From Coralloluteibacterium stylophorae (GTDB lineage Bacteria; Pseudomonadota; Gammaproteobacteria; Xanthomonadales; Xanthomonadaceae), in assembly GCF_018122625.2 (NCBI RefSeq), contig NZ_JAGQFT020000010.1, positions 62,001-126,000 of the forward strand: a stretch of DNA of 64,000 bases, read 5' to 3'. The first letter of the stretch is position 1. Each line of letters opens with the position of its first letter. Made by a program: the position numbers and the translations under genes. The notes under the pieces were generated by a model, which was not told the origin of the DNA, searched no databases, and saw only the letters and a program-made list of their open reading frames with translations. Of this stretch, positions 51,880 through 61,136 are shown in pieces.

Positions 51880-53051
51880 CAGCCGCGCGCGTCCAGCGCG
51901 GCCACCGCGGGAAGGGTCTTGCCCTCGAGGAACTCGAGGAAGGCACCGCCGCCGGTGGAGATGTAGGACACCTGGCCGGCGATGCCGTACTTGTCGACCG
52001 CGGCCAGGGTGTCGCCGCCGCCGGCGATGGAGAACGCCTTCGAACCGGCGATCGCCCGCGCCAGCGCCTCGGTGCCCGCGCCGAAGGCGTCGAACTCGAA
52101 CACGCCGACCGGCCCGTTCCACACCACCGTGCCCGCGCCGGCGATCAGCGCGGCATAACGCTTCGCCGTCTCCGGGCCGATGTCGAGGATCATGTCGCCC
52201 TCGCCGACCTCGTCCACCGCCTTCACCGTCGCCGGCGCGTCGGCGCTGAATTCCGGCGCGACCACCACGTCCACCGGCAGCGGGATCGCGGCGCCGCGCG
52301 CCTCCGCGTCGGCGACGATCTTCTTCGCGGTGTCGACCAGGTCGGCCTCGACCAGGGACCTGCCGACCGGCTTGCCGGCCGCGAGCAGGAAGGTGTTGGC
52401 GATGCCGCCGCCGACGATGAGCTGGTCGACCCGGGAGACCAGGTTGCCCAGCAGCTCCAGCTTGGTGGAGACCTTGGAACCGGCGACGATGGCCAGCAGC
52501 GGGCGCTCGGGGTTCTCCAGCGCCTTGGCCAGCGCGTCGAGCTCGGCCATCAGCAGCGGCCCGCCGGCGGCGACCTTCGCCGCGCGGATCACGCCGTGGG
52601 TCGAGGCCTGGGCGCGGTGCGCGGTGCCGAAGGCGTCCATGACGAACACGTCGCACAGCGCCGCATACTTCTGCGCCAGCGCGGCATCGTCCTGCTTCTC
52701 GCCGGGGTTCATGCGGCAGTTCTCGAGCAGCTTGATCTCGCCCGGAGCGACGTCGACGCCGTCGACCCAGTCGCGCACCAGCGGCACCTCGCGACCCAGC
52801 AGCTCCGCCAGCCGCGCCGCCACCGGCGCCAGCGAATCGGCTTCGCTCCACTCGCCCTCGGTGGGCCGGCCCAGGTGCGACATCACCAGCACCGCGGCGC
52901 CCTTCTCCAGCGCCAGCCTGAGCGTCGGCAGCGCCGCGGCGATGCGCTGCTCGGAGGTCACGCGCCCGTTCTTGACCGGCACGTTGAGATCCTCGCGGAT
53001 CAGCACCCGCTTGCCGGCGAGGTCGAGGTCGGTCATGCGGAGCAGGCTCAT
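51879..53051 (-). CDS. pgk: Phosphoglycerate kinase
   Basis: A 390-residue two-domain kinase transferring phosphate from 1,3-bisphosphoglycerate to ADP. Motifs: [49 protein letters not shown] and the C-terminal [16 protein letters not shown] 53051 matches the family N-terminus ([16 protein letters not shown]). It leads pgk-HAD-pyk on the minus strand. Confidence 0.97.
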   Translation of the reverse strand: MSLLRMTDLDLAGKRVLIREDLNVPVKNGRVTSEQRIAAALPTLRLALEKGAAVLVMSHLGRPTEGEWSEADSLAPVAARLAELLGREVPLVRDWVDGVDVAPGEIKLLENCRMNPGEKQDDAALAQKYAALCDVFVMDAFGTAHRAQASTHGVIRAAKVAAGGPLLMAELDALAKALENPERPLLAIVAGSKVSTKLELLGNLVSRVDQLIVGGGIANTFLLAAGKPVGRSLVEADLVDTAKKIVADAEARGAAIPLPVDVVVAPEFSADAPATVKAVDEVGEGDMILDIGPETAKRYAALIAGAGTVVWNGPVGVFEFDAFGAGTEALARAIAGSKAFSIAGGGDTLAAVDKYGIAGQVSYISTGGGAFLEFLEGKTLPAVAALDARG

Positions 53052-53138
53052 GGGCGGCGGTTCCTCGTGTGATGGAGCGTGGCGTGGGACCGGCATTGTC
53101 CCGGCTGCCCGTCACTTTGCAAAACGCCGCGCGCGCCT

Positions 53139-54509
53139 TCAGTCGAAGCGCGGCGGGCCCTGACGCAGCAGGTGCACGGCGAACACGATGACCACCAGCG
53201 CGCCGGCGACCAGCACGCTCCACAGGATCCATGCGGTCCAGTCGCGCGGCCGCTGCAGCGCCCGCGCGCCGGCGAGCTCCCGGTACGGACCGGGCTCGGC
53301 CACGGCGGGCTGCCAGTCCGCGCCCTCGCGCTGGCGCAGCTCGGCGATCAGGCGCGGCAGCGGCGTATCCGCGCGCATCGCGGTCGCGCTTCCTGCCGCC
53401 AGCGCGAACGGCGCTGGCCCCTGCGCCAGGAACACCAGCACCTCCGGCCGGTAGCCCAGGCGCAGCTGCGGCGTGCCGCTCACCGGCCCGCGCGCGCGCA
53501 GCCGCCAGTAGCGATCGCGCACGACCCCGTTGATCGCCTGCGCCCCCGACGCCTGCGCATCGCCGGCGCGCGCGTTCAGGCGGTAGGCCACCCACGGCGC
53601 CAGGCGCTGACGCCAGCTCGCGTCCTCGCCGTCGCGGCTCTCCAGCGTCCACTCCACCGCCGAATTGCCCGGCAGCAGCACGTCGGCGCGATCCACCGGG
53701 AAGCGACCGCCGAGTTCGAAGTCGAAGGTCGCCGCGTCCGGGTCGCTGCGCGCGGCGTCGAGCGTCTCCCACTCCCGCGCCTCGGCGACCGGTTCCGGGG
53801 CCAGCCCGGCGCTGATCGTGGTCGGCGCGAAGCCGGTGCCGAGCGCGGCGGGGGTCAGGCGCAGGTAGCGCGTGCGCACCGGCTCCAGCTCGAGCCGGCG
53901 CTGCACGAGGTTGCGCCCGGCCCGCACCGCCTCGACCAGGCGTCCGTGCACGCTGACCGGATCCCAGTGCTCGAGGTCCTCGCTCGCCTCCACCCGCATG
54001 CCGAGATCCAGCGCCGCCTCGCGCGGCGGCCAGTCGATCTCGAGCGCGGTGATCGGGGCGCGGGTGCGGCTGGCATCGACCAGGTAGACCACCGCCTCGC
54101 CGCGGCCGAGGCGGCCGCCGCCGCGCGTCTCCACCCGGCGCAGGCGGCCGTCGGCATCGACTTCGCCGACCACGGCCCAGGCATCGCCGTCGCGCGCGTC
54201 GGGCGCGGGCAGCGTGAACCACGGCAGTTCCAGCTCGCGCGCGGGCCGCGCCAGCGGCGCCTGCGGCGGGAAGACCTCGGCGGCGACCGCCTCGTCGGCG
54301 GCGTTGAACACCACCAGGTCGCGCAGCCGCGGGTCGCTGGCCTGGGCATAGACCTCGCGGGCAAGGGTGACGCGGTAGGCGCCGCCGTCGGCGTCCTGCA
54401 GCACCAGCGGCCATTCGCCGACGAAGGCGTCGCGCGGCGCGGCGGCCGGCGCGGGCGTCGCCGAGGCGACGAGGACGAGCAGCAGGGCGAAGCGCAGCAT
54501 GCCGCTCAT
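53139..54509 (-). CDS. DUF3999 domain-containing protein
   Basis: A 456-residue protein with an N-terminal signal peptide (to about residue 24), a long periplasmic beta-rich region and a C-terminal membrane segment (about residues 428-450). It matches DUF3999 in length, topology and its partner: the start overlaps the stop of the DUF2339 gene by four bases (ATGA). The two families occur as a pair in many proteobacteria; the joint function is unknown, probably in the cell envelope. Confidence 0.87.
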   Translation of the reverse strand: MSGMLRFALLLVLVASATPAPAAAPRDAFVGEWPLVLQDADGGAYRVTLAREVYAQASDPRLRDLVVFNAADEAVAAEVFPPQAPLARPARELELPWFTLPAPDARDGDAWAVVGEVDADGRLRRVETRGGGRLGRGEAVVYLVDASRTRAPITALEIDWPPREAALDLGMRVEASEDLEHWDPVSVHGRLVEAVRAGRNLVQRRLELEPVRTRYLRLTPAALGTGFAPTTISAGLAPEPVAEAREWETLDAARSDPDAATFDFELGGRFPVDRADVLLPGNSAVEWTLESRDGEDASWRQRLAPWVAYRLNARAGDAQASGAQAINGVVRDRYWRLRARGPVSGTPQLRLGYRPEVLVFLAQGPAPFALAAGSATAMRADTPLPRLIAELRQREGADWQPAVAEPGPYRELAGARALQRPRDWTAWILWSVLVAGALVVIVFAVHLLRQGPPRFD

Positions 54510-57121
54510 TGTGCCGCCCCCGCCGCCCCGGCGTCCGCCGCAGCGGCCCGCGGCGGCGCCGGAGCGAAGAAACCGACCGCCGTGCACAGCACGCCGAAGC
54601 CGATGAAGGACACGATCCCGAGCAGGTTGCCCAGGTGCTGGCGGTCGACGAGCACCAGCTTCAGCAGCACCACGCCCATCAGCAGCGCGCCGGCCAGCCA
54701 CACCGTGCGCAGGCCGCGGCGCGAGCCCACGATCCAGCCGGCCACGCCGAGCACGCTCCACAGCAGGGTCAGCGCGGTCTGCACCAGGCTGGTGGAGAAC
54801 ATCGACGTCGACCAGATCACGCCGGCCCAGTGGTGCAGGCTGCGCAGCAGGCTGGCGTTGGCGAGCGCGAAGGCACCGAAGGCCAGCACCGGCACGCGCC
54901 ACCGCCCCAGGCGCGGCGTCGTCGCCGCCAGGTGCACGGCGAGCGCGAGGATCGCCGCCTGCATCAGGTCGAGCGGATTGAGCAGCGGCAGCCACGGCAG
55001 CGGCGCCGGGGCGCCGGCGGCGAACAGGGCCGGCAGCCAGCCCGCGACCAGCACCGCCATGTAGCTCGCCAGCAGCGCCCGTCGCCATGCGCCGAAGCCG
55101 GCGGCCAGCGGTACCGCCAGCCATGCCGGCCGGGCGGCGGCGAGCAGTGCCGCGATCCACCACGGCAGCAGGACCGCCACGTGGCGCCAGCCGGTGCCGA
55201 CATCGGGGCCTGCCAGCAGCCCGTGCAGTCCCAGCGACGTGGCCAGCGGCCATGTCCACAGCCATGCCGCGTGGGCGGCCACGACCGCCCGCGACGCCGG
55301 TCCGCGCAGGGCGACGAGGCTGCGTGCACCGAAGGCGGCGAACGCCAGCCACGCCCAGCCGGCCGGCAGCGCGAACGGCTGGTCGACGCGCCACGCCTGC
55401 ACCAGCGCGAACGCCACGCCGGCGGCCAGTCCCGCCGCGGTGGTCCAGGCCAGTGCGACGGCCGGGCGCCGGCGCGCGACCTCGGCGGCGAGCCAGCCGC
55501 TGGCGACGGCGAAGACGAATGCGGCCGCCGGCTGCAGGTGCGGCGCGACGAAGTCGGCGATCTCGTTGAGGGCGATGCCGGCCCACCAGGCCAGGCCCCA
55601 CACGTACCAGGCCAGTGCCGCCCGTGGGCGGGCAGCCGCGGCGTAGCTCCAGGCGCTGGCGAAGCCGGCGAGCGCGACCAGCAGCCCGCTCGTGCAGGTG
55701 GGATTGACGAGCGGCGTGTGCTCGGGGCCGGAGAACAGGACGCCGAGCGCGAACGCGCAGGCCGCCAGCGCCTGCAGCGCGGTGCCGCTGACCTGCGGCA
55801 GCAGGCGCGCCTGGCGCAGGCCGAGCCAGACCAGCGCGGCGCCCTCGAGGGCGAAGGCGCTGGCGGTGGCCTGCGCCGACAGCGCGAGCGGGATCGCCAG
55901 GGTCGCGAAGCCCACCGCCAGCAGCGCATGCGACTGCGCCAGCAGTGCGCGCCGTTCGCGTCCGCGCAGCGTCCAGGCGAGCGCGGCGTAGAGCGCGGCG
56001 AGGCCGAGCGCGCACAGCGCCAGCGGCATGCGGGCGCCGTCGAGCAGGGCGGCCTGCAGCGCGAAGGCGACCAGCGGCGTGCCGAACACGAGGCTGCCGT
56101 CGACGAGGTCGCGCCCGCCCGCGCGCCGCCGCGCGTACAGGACCGGGATCGCAAGGTAGAACGCGAAGAACAGCAGCAGGAACGGCTCGGTGCTGGCGAA
56201 GTCCGTGGGGGTATACGCGAGCACGCCCCAGGCGGTGCCGATGCCGAAGGTGAACACGAAGCCCAGCAGGTTCAGCAGCCGCCACGCGCGCCACCAGGCG
56301 ATCGCGAACACGCCCGCGTTCAGCAGCGCGTAGTAGGAGAACAGGGCGACGTGGCTGCCGCCGCCGGTCGACAGCCACAGCGGCGCGAGGAAGCCGGCGA
56401 GGATGCCGAACACGGCCAAGGCCAGGGCATCCTGCAGTACCGCCAGCACGCAGGCACCGGCGACCAGCACCACGCTCAGCGCGAATGCCATCCCCGGCGG
56501 CAGCAGGCCGTAGAGCCGGAACGCGCCGAACACCGTCAGCAGCAGCACGCCGACGGCGCCTCCCTGCAGGCTGAGCGCGAAGGCGCGCCGCCGCAGCCGC
56601 TGGCGCCAGGCGAAGACCAGCGTCGCGGTCGCCGCCGCGGCGATGCCCGCCAGGCGCAGCTCGACCGGCACCCGCAGCAGGCCCTGGTCGCTGGCGTACT
56701 TCAGCAGCGCGGCGACGCCGGCCAGCAGCACGAGCACGCCGATCTTGACCGGCACGTTGCCCTCGGTGAACCAGCCCCGGATCGCGGCGACCCCGCGCTC
56801 GACGGTACCGGGCCCGCGCGGCGGCGACGGGGGCAGCGGCACGGTCGCAGGCCGCGGTGCAGGCGCGGCAGGCGGCGGCACCGCAGCGGCCGGTGGCGGC
56901 GCGGACTCGACGAAGGCAGCTTGCGCGGGGCCCTCCTGCGCGGCCGCGCCGGCACGTGGCGCGGACGCGGGCGCATCCGCGCGACGCACGCGAAGTGCCT
57001 GCACGTCGCGTTCGAGGTCCGCGACCCGCCGCCGCAGGCCGGCGACCATCACCAGCGCCACGACGATGGCCACCGGCAGCGCGAGCAGCACGAGTGCGAC
57101 GAGCACGAGCAATGACGACAT
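54506..57121 (-). CDS. DUF2339 multi-spanning membrane protein
   Basis: An 871-residue protein. One N-terminal membrane segment with a short coiled coil (about 1-45) and a Pro/Ala-rich linker (50-105) lead to the conserved start of the DUF2339 core, AAIRGWFTEGNVPVKIGVLVLLAGVAALLKYASDQG, then more than twenty hydrophobic segments to the C-terminus. The frame is open to 57706 but ATG 57121 matches the family start. It is coupled to the DUF3999 gene. No enzymatic motif visible; role unknown. Confidence 0.88.
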   Translation of the reverse strand: MSSLLVLVALVLLALPVAIVVALVMVAGLRRRVADLERDVQALRVRRADAPASAPRAGAAAQEGPAQAAFVESAPPPAAAVPPPAAPAPRPATVPLPPSPPRGPGTVERGVAAIRGWFTEGNVPVKIGVLVLLAGVAALLKYASDQGLLRVPVELRLAGIAAAATATLVFAWRQRLRRRAFALSLQGGAVGVLLLTVFGAFRLYGLLPPGMAFALSVVLVAGACVLAVLQDALALAVFGILAGFLAPLWLSTGGGSHVALFSYYALLNAGVFAIAWWRAWRLLNLLGFVFTFGIGTAWGVLAYTPTDFASTEPFLLLFFAFYLAIPVLYARRRAGGRDLVDGSLVFGTPLVAFALQAALLDGARMPLALCALGLAALYAALAWTLRGRERRALLAQSHALLAVGFATLAIPLALSAQATASAFALEGAALVWLGLRQARLLPQVSGTALQALAACAFALGVLFSGPEHTPLVNPTCTSGLLVALAGFASAWSYAAAARPRAALAWYVWGLAWWAGIALNEIADFVAPHLQPAAAFVFAVASGWLAAEVARRRPAVALAWTTAAGLAAGVAFALVQAWRVDQPFALPAGWAWLAFAAFGARSLVALRGPASRAVVAAHAAWLWTWPLATSLGLHGLLAGPDVGTGWRHVAVLLPWWIAALLAAARPAWLAVPLAAGFGAWRRALLASYMAVLVAGWLPALFAAGAPAPLPWLPLLNPLDLMQAAILALAVHLAATTPRLGRWRVPVLAFGAFALANASLLRSLHHWAGVIWSTSMFSTSLVQTALTLLWSVLGVAGWIVGSRRGLRTVWLAGALLMGVVLLKLVLVDRQHLGNLLGIVSFIGFGVLCTAVGFFAPAPPRAAAADAGAAGAAQ

Positions 57122-57325
57122 CGGTTCCGCATCCCCTTTCGATGTGGCGCGCACTCTGGCGGCAAGTGCGCGCGAGCGCCAGCAGGGCGCGGTACATCCA
57201 CCTGAACCGCACTCGCGCTCCGACACTTCGTTTGCGAACGCTTGAGGCCGTCTTAACGGGGCGGCGACCAGCATCGACCCCGTATCCGACGCAGTGGATG
57301 CACGCCCCCCACAGGAGTAAGACCG

Positions 57326-57667
57326 ATGACCAAGACCACCCTCAAGGCCACCGTTTTCGCCGCCGCGTTCGCCGTCGCCGGGTTCGCCGGCGCCCAGACC
57401 GCACCCGAGACCGCGCCGCCGGCCGATCCCGCCACCGACACCATGTCGGCACCGAGCAACCCGGCCCCGGCCGCCGCCCCGTCCTCGCAGCAGCTCGAGA
57501 CCGCGCTCAACACCGCCGGCTACAGCGACGTCGCCGACCTGTCGCAGAACGGCGAGGTGTGGACCGCGCAGGCCACCAATCCGCAGGGCGCTGCGGTCAT
57601 GATCGAGGTGGATCCGACCGCCGGCACCGTGCAGGAGACCCCGGTCGAGACCGAGGAAGCCGAGTAA
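57326..57667 (+). CDS. Small secreted protein, unknown function
   Basis: A 113-residue exported protein: signal peptide (FAAAFAVAGFAGAQ, to about residue 23), a Pro/Ala/Thr-rich linker (24-55) and a small C-terminal domain (QQLETALNTAGYSDVADLSQNGEVWTAQATN) similar in layout to PepSY-like modules. AGGAG precedes the ATG. It is a single-gene unit with its own terminator. Confidence 0.8.
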   Translation: MTKTTLKATVFAAAFAVAGFAGAQTAPETAPPADPATDTMSAPSNPAPAAAPSSQQLETALNTAGYSDVADLSQNGEVWTAQATNPQGAAVMIEVDPTAGTVQETPVETEEAE

Positions 57668-57691
57668 GCGACCTCCGCCCGCACGTTCCGG

Positions 57692-57725
57692 AGCGCCCCG
57701 GCCCATGCCGGGGCGCTTTCGTTTT
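57692..57725 (+). terminator. Rho-independent terminator of the small secreted protein gene
   Basis: A perfect 11-bp stem AGCGCCCCGGC/GCCGGGGCGCT with loop CCAT, then TTCGTTTT. Confidence 0.92.
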
Positions 57726-57742
57726 CCGACGTGGTGAAACGA

Positions 57743-57768
57743 CGACGCCCGGCCGAAGCCGGGCGTCG
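57743..57768 (-). terminator. Terminator-like hairpin after gapA
   Basis: A perfect 11-bp stem CGACGCCCGGC/GCCGGGCGTCG with a TTCG tetraloop when read on the minus strand, 20 bases after the gapA stop, followed by TCGTTT. The T-run is short. Confidence 0.8.
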
Positions 57769-57787
57769 GGTGCAGCGGACGGCGCGC

Positions 57788-58801
57788 TTACTTCGCCGCC
57801 ATCAGCGCCCTGGTGGTGTCGAGCATGCGGTTGGAGAAGCCCCACTCGTTGTCGTACCACGACAGCACCTTGACCAGGGTGCCGCCCATGACGCGGGTCT
57901 GGGTCGCGTCGTAGATCGAGCTGCGCGGGTCGTGGTTGAAGTCGATCGATACCAGCGGCTGCGTGTTGACGCCGAGAATTCCCTTCAGGGGGCCCTCGCT
58001 GGCCTCGCGGATCGCGGCGTCGATTTCCTCCTTGGAGGTCTCGCGCGCGGCGACGAAGGAGAGGTCGACCACCGAAACGTTGATCGTCGGCACGCGCATC
58101 GCGAAGCCGTCGAGCTTGCCGTTGAGCTCCGGCAGCACCAGGCCGACCGCGGCGGCAGCGCCGGTCTTGGTCGGGATCTGCGAATGCGTGGCCGAACGCG
58201 CGCGGCGCAGGTCGGAGTGGTAGACGTCGGTCAGCACCTGGTCGTTGGTGTAGGCGTGGATCGTCGTCATCAGACCGTGGACGATGCCGATGCGGTCGTT
58301 GAGGACCTTGGCGATCGGTGCCAGGCAGTTGGTCGTGCACGAGGCGTTGGAGATCACCTCGTCGCTGGCCTTGAGGGCGCCGTGGTTGACGCCGTAGACG
58401 ACGGTGGCGTCGACGTCCTTGCCGCCCGGCGCGGAGATGATCACCTTCTTGGCGCCGCCGGCCAGGTGCGCCTTGGCCTTCTCCTTGGAAGTGAAGAAGC
58501 CGGTGCACTCGAGCACCACGTCCACGCCGATCTCGCCCCACGGCAGCTTGGCCGGGTCGCGCTCGGCGAACACCTTGATGCGGTCGCCGTTGACGACGAG
58601 ATCGCCGCCCTCGACCGCCACCTCGCCCGGGAACCTGCCGTGCGCGGTGTCGTGGCGGGTCAGGTGCGCATTGGTCTCGGCGTCGCCCAGATCGTTGACC
58701 GCCACCACCTGGATGTCGCCGGTGCGGTTCGACTCGTACAGCGCGCGCAGGACGTTGCGGCCGATGCGGCCGTACCCGTTGATCGCGACCTTGATCGCCA
58801 T
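57788..58801 (-). CDS. gapA: Glyceraldehyde-3-phosphate dehydrogenase, type I
   Basis: A 337-residue NAD-dependent enzyme. The N-terminal Rossmann motif [18 protein letters not shown], the active-site [12 protein letters not shown] with catalytic cysteine (about residue 154) and NEWGFSNRM at the C-terminus are intact. It acts just before Pgk in glycolysis and lies on the same strand as pgk and pyk but is separated by about 4.7 kb of DUF genes and a plus-strand gene. Confidence 0.97.
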   Translation of the reverse strand: MAIKVAINGYGRIGRNVLRALYESNRTGDIQVVAVNDLGDAETNAHLTRHDTAHGRFPGEVAVEGGDLVVNGDRIKVFAERDPAKLPWGEIGVDVVLECTGFFTSKEKAKAHLAGGAKKVIISAPGGKDVDATVVYGVNHGALKASDEVISNASCTTNCLAPIAKVLNDRIGIVHGLMTTIHAYTNDQVLTDVYHSDLRRARSATHSQIPTKTGAAAAVGLVLPELNGKLDGFAMRVPTINVSVVDLSFVAARETSKEEIDAAIREASEGPLKGILGVNTQPLVSIDFNHDPRSSIYDATQTRVMGGTLVKVLSWYDNEWGFSNRMLDTTRALMAAK

Positions 58802-58902
58802 GTGCTCGACTCCTCGTGGACGGTGGTGGACTGCGGTGCGGGGCCCGCAGAGACCGCGTATCTTAGCCGGTCCCCCGTAGCGGCTTCATCACGGCACCGG
58901 CC

Positions 58903-59769
58903 TTGGCACGTCTCGTCCTCTTCCTGGCGACGGTTCTCGTCGCGCTTCCCCGTCCGGCCGCCGCCTGGAACGAACTCGGCCACCGCCTGGTGGGCGAACT
59001 CGCGCAGCGGCAGCTGTCGCCCGCCGCGCAGGCCGAGGTCGGGCGCCTGCTCGAGGGCGAGCCCGAACCCACCCTCGCCGGCGTCGCCGCCTGGGCGGAC
59101 GAGCTGCGCGGCAGCGACGAGGCCGCCTACCGGCGCACCGGCGGCTGGCACTACGTGAACTTCCCGCGCGGCGACTGCCACTACGTCGCCGCCCGCGACT
59201 GCCCGGACGGCGACTGCGTGGTCGGCGCGATCCAGGCCCAGCTCCGGCTCCTCGCCGACCGCAGCCGACCGCAGCCGGTGCGCCGCGACGCGCTGAAGTT
59301 CGTCGTGCACTTCGTCGGCGACGTGCACCAGCCGCTGCACGCCGGCGACCGCGCCGACCGCGGCGGCAACGACTACCAGATCAGCCTCGCCACCGACCTC
59401 GCCCCCGCTGCGTACGCGCGGATGGCCTACAACCCGGTGACGCAGGTGCAGGGCACGAACCTGCATGCGGTGTGGGACGGTTACGTACTGCGCTCGCGCA
59501 GGCTCGACGTGGATGCCTACGCGGACGCGCTGGCCGATGCGGTCCCGCCGGCCGATGCCGCCATTCCCGGTCCGGAGCGCTGGGCCGAGCAGTCGTGCGC
59601 GCTGCTGGACAGCGCGGCGATCTATCCGGCCGGACACAGGCTCGACCACGACTATCTCGAACGCATGCGCCCGCTCGCGGAGGCCCAGATCGAGGCGGCC
59701 GCGGCGCGCCTCGCCGCGGCGCTGGAGCAGGCCCTGGTCGCCACACCGGAATCCGCCGCGGCGCATTGA
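58903..59769 (+). CDS. S1/P1-type zinc nuclease
   Basis: A 288-residue exported nuclease. The signal peptide ends PRPAAA, leaving Trp as the first mature residue; in P1/S1 nucleases this N-terminal Trp and the following His (WNELGH) bind zinc. Other zinc-ligand motifs: AAWADELR, WHYVNFP, VVHFVGDVHQPLHAGD and GTNLHAVWDG. It degrades single-stranded nucleic acids in the periplasm or outside and may scavenge phosphate. No in-frame ATG fits; a TTG at 58903 is the only sensible start. Confidence 0.93.
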   Translation: MARLVLFLATVLVALPRPAAAWNELGHRLVGELAQRQLSPAAQAEVGRLLEGEPEPTLAGVAAWADELRGSDEAAYRRTGGWHYVNFPRGDCHYVAARDCPDGDCVVGAIQAQLRLLADRSRPQPVRRDALKFVVHFVGDVHQPLHAGDRADRGGNDYQISLATDLAPAAYARMAYNPVTQVQGTNLHAVWDGYVLRSRRLDVDAYADALADAVPPADAAIPGPERWAEQSCALLDSAAIYPAGHRLDHDYLERMRPLAEAQIEAAAARLAAALEQALVATPESAAAH

Positions 59770-59833
59770 TCGCCGTCAATGCCCGCGCGCCGCCGCGCGC
59801 GCAGCCTGTCTCCACCCTCCAAGGAGACAGAGC

Positions 59834-60448
59834 ATGTTCCGCCCCACCCCGCGCCACCTGGCCCTCGTCCTCGCCGTCCTCTGCGCCGCTCCCGCCGCCC
59901 AGGCGGCCGAATGGTCGCTGCGCGCCGGCCCCACCCACGTGTCGCCGAAGTCCGACAACGGCAGCCTCGCCGGAGGGGCCCTGGCCGCCGACATCGACGA
60001 CGAGACCCAGCTCGGGCTGACGCTCAACGCGCGCTTCACTCCGCACTTCGCGCTCGAACTGCTCGCGGCCACGCCGTTCCACCAGATGGCCAGGCTCAAC
60101 GGCGCCGAGGCGGTCGACTTCCGCCACCTGCCGCCGACCCTGACCGCGCAGTGGCACTTCCTGCCCGGGTCCAGCGTCAGCCCCTTCGTCGGGGCCGGCG
60201 TGACCTACACCTGGATCTACGACGAGAAGGAGATGGGCCCGGTCGCCGGCGCCGACGTCAAGATCGACAACACCTGGGGCGCCTCGGCGCAGGCCGGCCT
60301 GGTGTTCCGGCTCAACGACCGCCTCGACCTGGTCGCCGACGCGCGCTGGATGGACATCAGCCCGGACGTGCGCGTCGACGGCGCCGACGTCGGCTCGGTC
60401 GACGTCGACCCGCTGGTCTACAGCGTGATGCTGGGCTGGCGTTTCTGA
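59834..60448 (+). CDS. OmpW-family outer-membrane protein
   Basis: A 204-residue eight-stranded beta-barrel protein with a signal peptide ending at AAQA (residue 24). OmpW signatures: FTPHFALELLAATPF, LPPTLTAQWHFLPG, SPFVGAGVTYTWI, and a C-terminal strand ending WRF. GGAG precedes the ATG. Likely a channel for small hydrophobic molecules. Confidence 0.94.
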   Translation: MFRPTPRHLALVLAVLCAAPAAQAAEWSLRAGPTHVSPKSDNGSLAGGALAADIDDETQLGLTLNARFTPHFALELLAATPFHQMARLNGAEAVDFRHLPPTLTAQWHFLPGSSVSPFVGAGVTYTWIYDEKEMGPVAGADVKIDNTWGASAQAGLVFRLNDRLDLVADARWMDISPDVRVDGADVGSVDVDPLVYSVMLGWRF

Positions 60449-60457
60449 CCACGCCGG

Positions 60458-60480
60458 GGAAGGCGCTGCGCGCGCCTTCC
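60458..60480 (+). terminator. Stem-loop after the OmpW gene
   Basis: GGAAGGCGC (60458-60466) pairs with GCGCCTTCC (60472-60480), loop TGCGC. No T-run; may attenuate between OmpW and the next small gene. Confidence 0.45.
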
Positions 60481-60499
60481 CTCTTCCGGAGATCGCACC

Positions 60500-60667
60500 A
60501 TGTGGTCGCTGGTCAACCTCCTGCACGCCGGGCTCGCGCTCGGTGCGGCGCTCCTGATCCTGGGCTTCGGCCTGCGCAGCCGCAATCTGGGCGCGATGCT
60601 CATGGGCATCGGCTTCCTCTGCGCCCTCGTCGCCGGCTCGCTCAGGCTCTACGCCGCGCTCTACTGA
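60500..60667 (+). CDS. Small two-segment membrane protein
   Basis: A 55-residue protein with two hydrophobic segments (about residues 5-25 and 32-53) separated by LRSRN. CGGAGA precedes the ATG. No family recognised. It lies between the OmpW stem-loop and the modE-like gene. Confidence 0.6.
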   Translation: MWSLVNLLHAGLALGAALLILGFGLRSRNLGAMLMGIGFLCALVAGSLRLYAALY

Positions 60668-60723
60668 GCGGCCGCCACGCGGCCGCCGCTATGCTGGCGC
60701 GGAGCCCGCCGCCGCCAGCCCCC

Positions 60724-61071
60724 ATGTCCGCGCCCCGCATCAAGCTGCGCCTCGTCCTCGACGACGACCTCGTGCTCGGTCCGGGCAAGGCCGACCTGCT
60801 CGACGCGATCGCCCGCACCGGCTCGATCTCGGCGGCCGGGCGCGAGCTCGGGATGAGCTACCGCCGCGCCTGGGCCCTGATCGAGGCGATGAACGCCGGC
60901 TTCGCCACGGCCGTGGTCGAGACCGCGACCGGTGGTCGCGGCGGCGGCGGCGCACGCCTGACCGCCACCGGCGCCGAACTCCTGCGCCTGTACCGGCGCA
61001 TGCTGGACCGCTGTACCGCCGCGGCCGGCGACGAGATCGCGGCGATCGCCCGGCTGCGGTGCATCGCCTGA
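60724..61071 (+). CDS. ModE-like winged-helix regulator without molybdate-binding domain
   Basis: A 115-residue protein equal to the N-terminal DNA-binding domain of ModE: KADLLDAIARTGSISAAGRELGMSYRRAWALIEAMN, then GRGGGGARLTATGAELLRLYRRM. E. coli ModE has a C-terminal pair of molybdate-binding Mop domains that are missing here. A ModE-type palindrome lies 30 bases downstream, before the mod transport genes, so it probably controls them; how it senses molybdate is unclear. Confidence 0.92.
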   Translation: MSAPRIKLRLVLDDDLVLGPGKADLLDAIARTGSISAAGRELGMSYRRAWALIEAMNAGFATAVVETATGGRGGGGARLTATGAELLRLYRRMLDRCTAAAGDEIAAIARLRCIA

Positions 61072-61100
61072 GTGGCCGCGTTTGCCGGCCGGGCCGCGCT

Positions 61101-61126
61101 TCGTTATGTTTCTTCGGACATAACGA
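61101..61126. promoter_or_regulatory. ModE-type operator palindrome
   Basis: Perfect 9-bp inverted repeat TCGTTATGT (61101-61109) and ACATAACGA (61118-61126) with an 8-base spacer. This closely resembles the known ModE box (CGTTATATA...TATATAACG type). It overlaps the likely promoter/ribosome-site region of the next gene, whose ATG is 11 bases downstream, so repression by steric block is expected. Confidence 0.9.
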
Positions 61127-61136
61127 AGGAGAAGCC

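Noticed and set aside
54509-57115. 868-codon open frame on the plus strand
   Set aside because: Antisense shadow of the DUF2339 gene; Gln/Arg/Gly-rich low-complexity translation.
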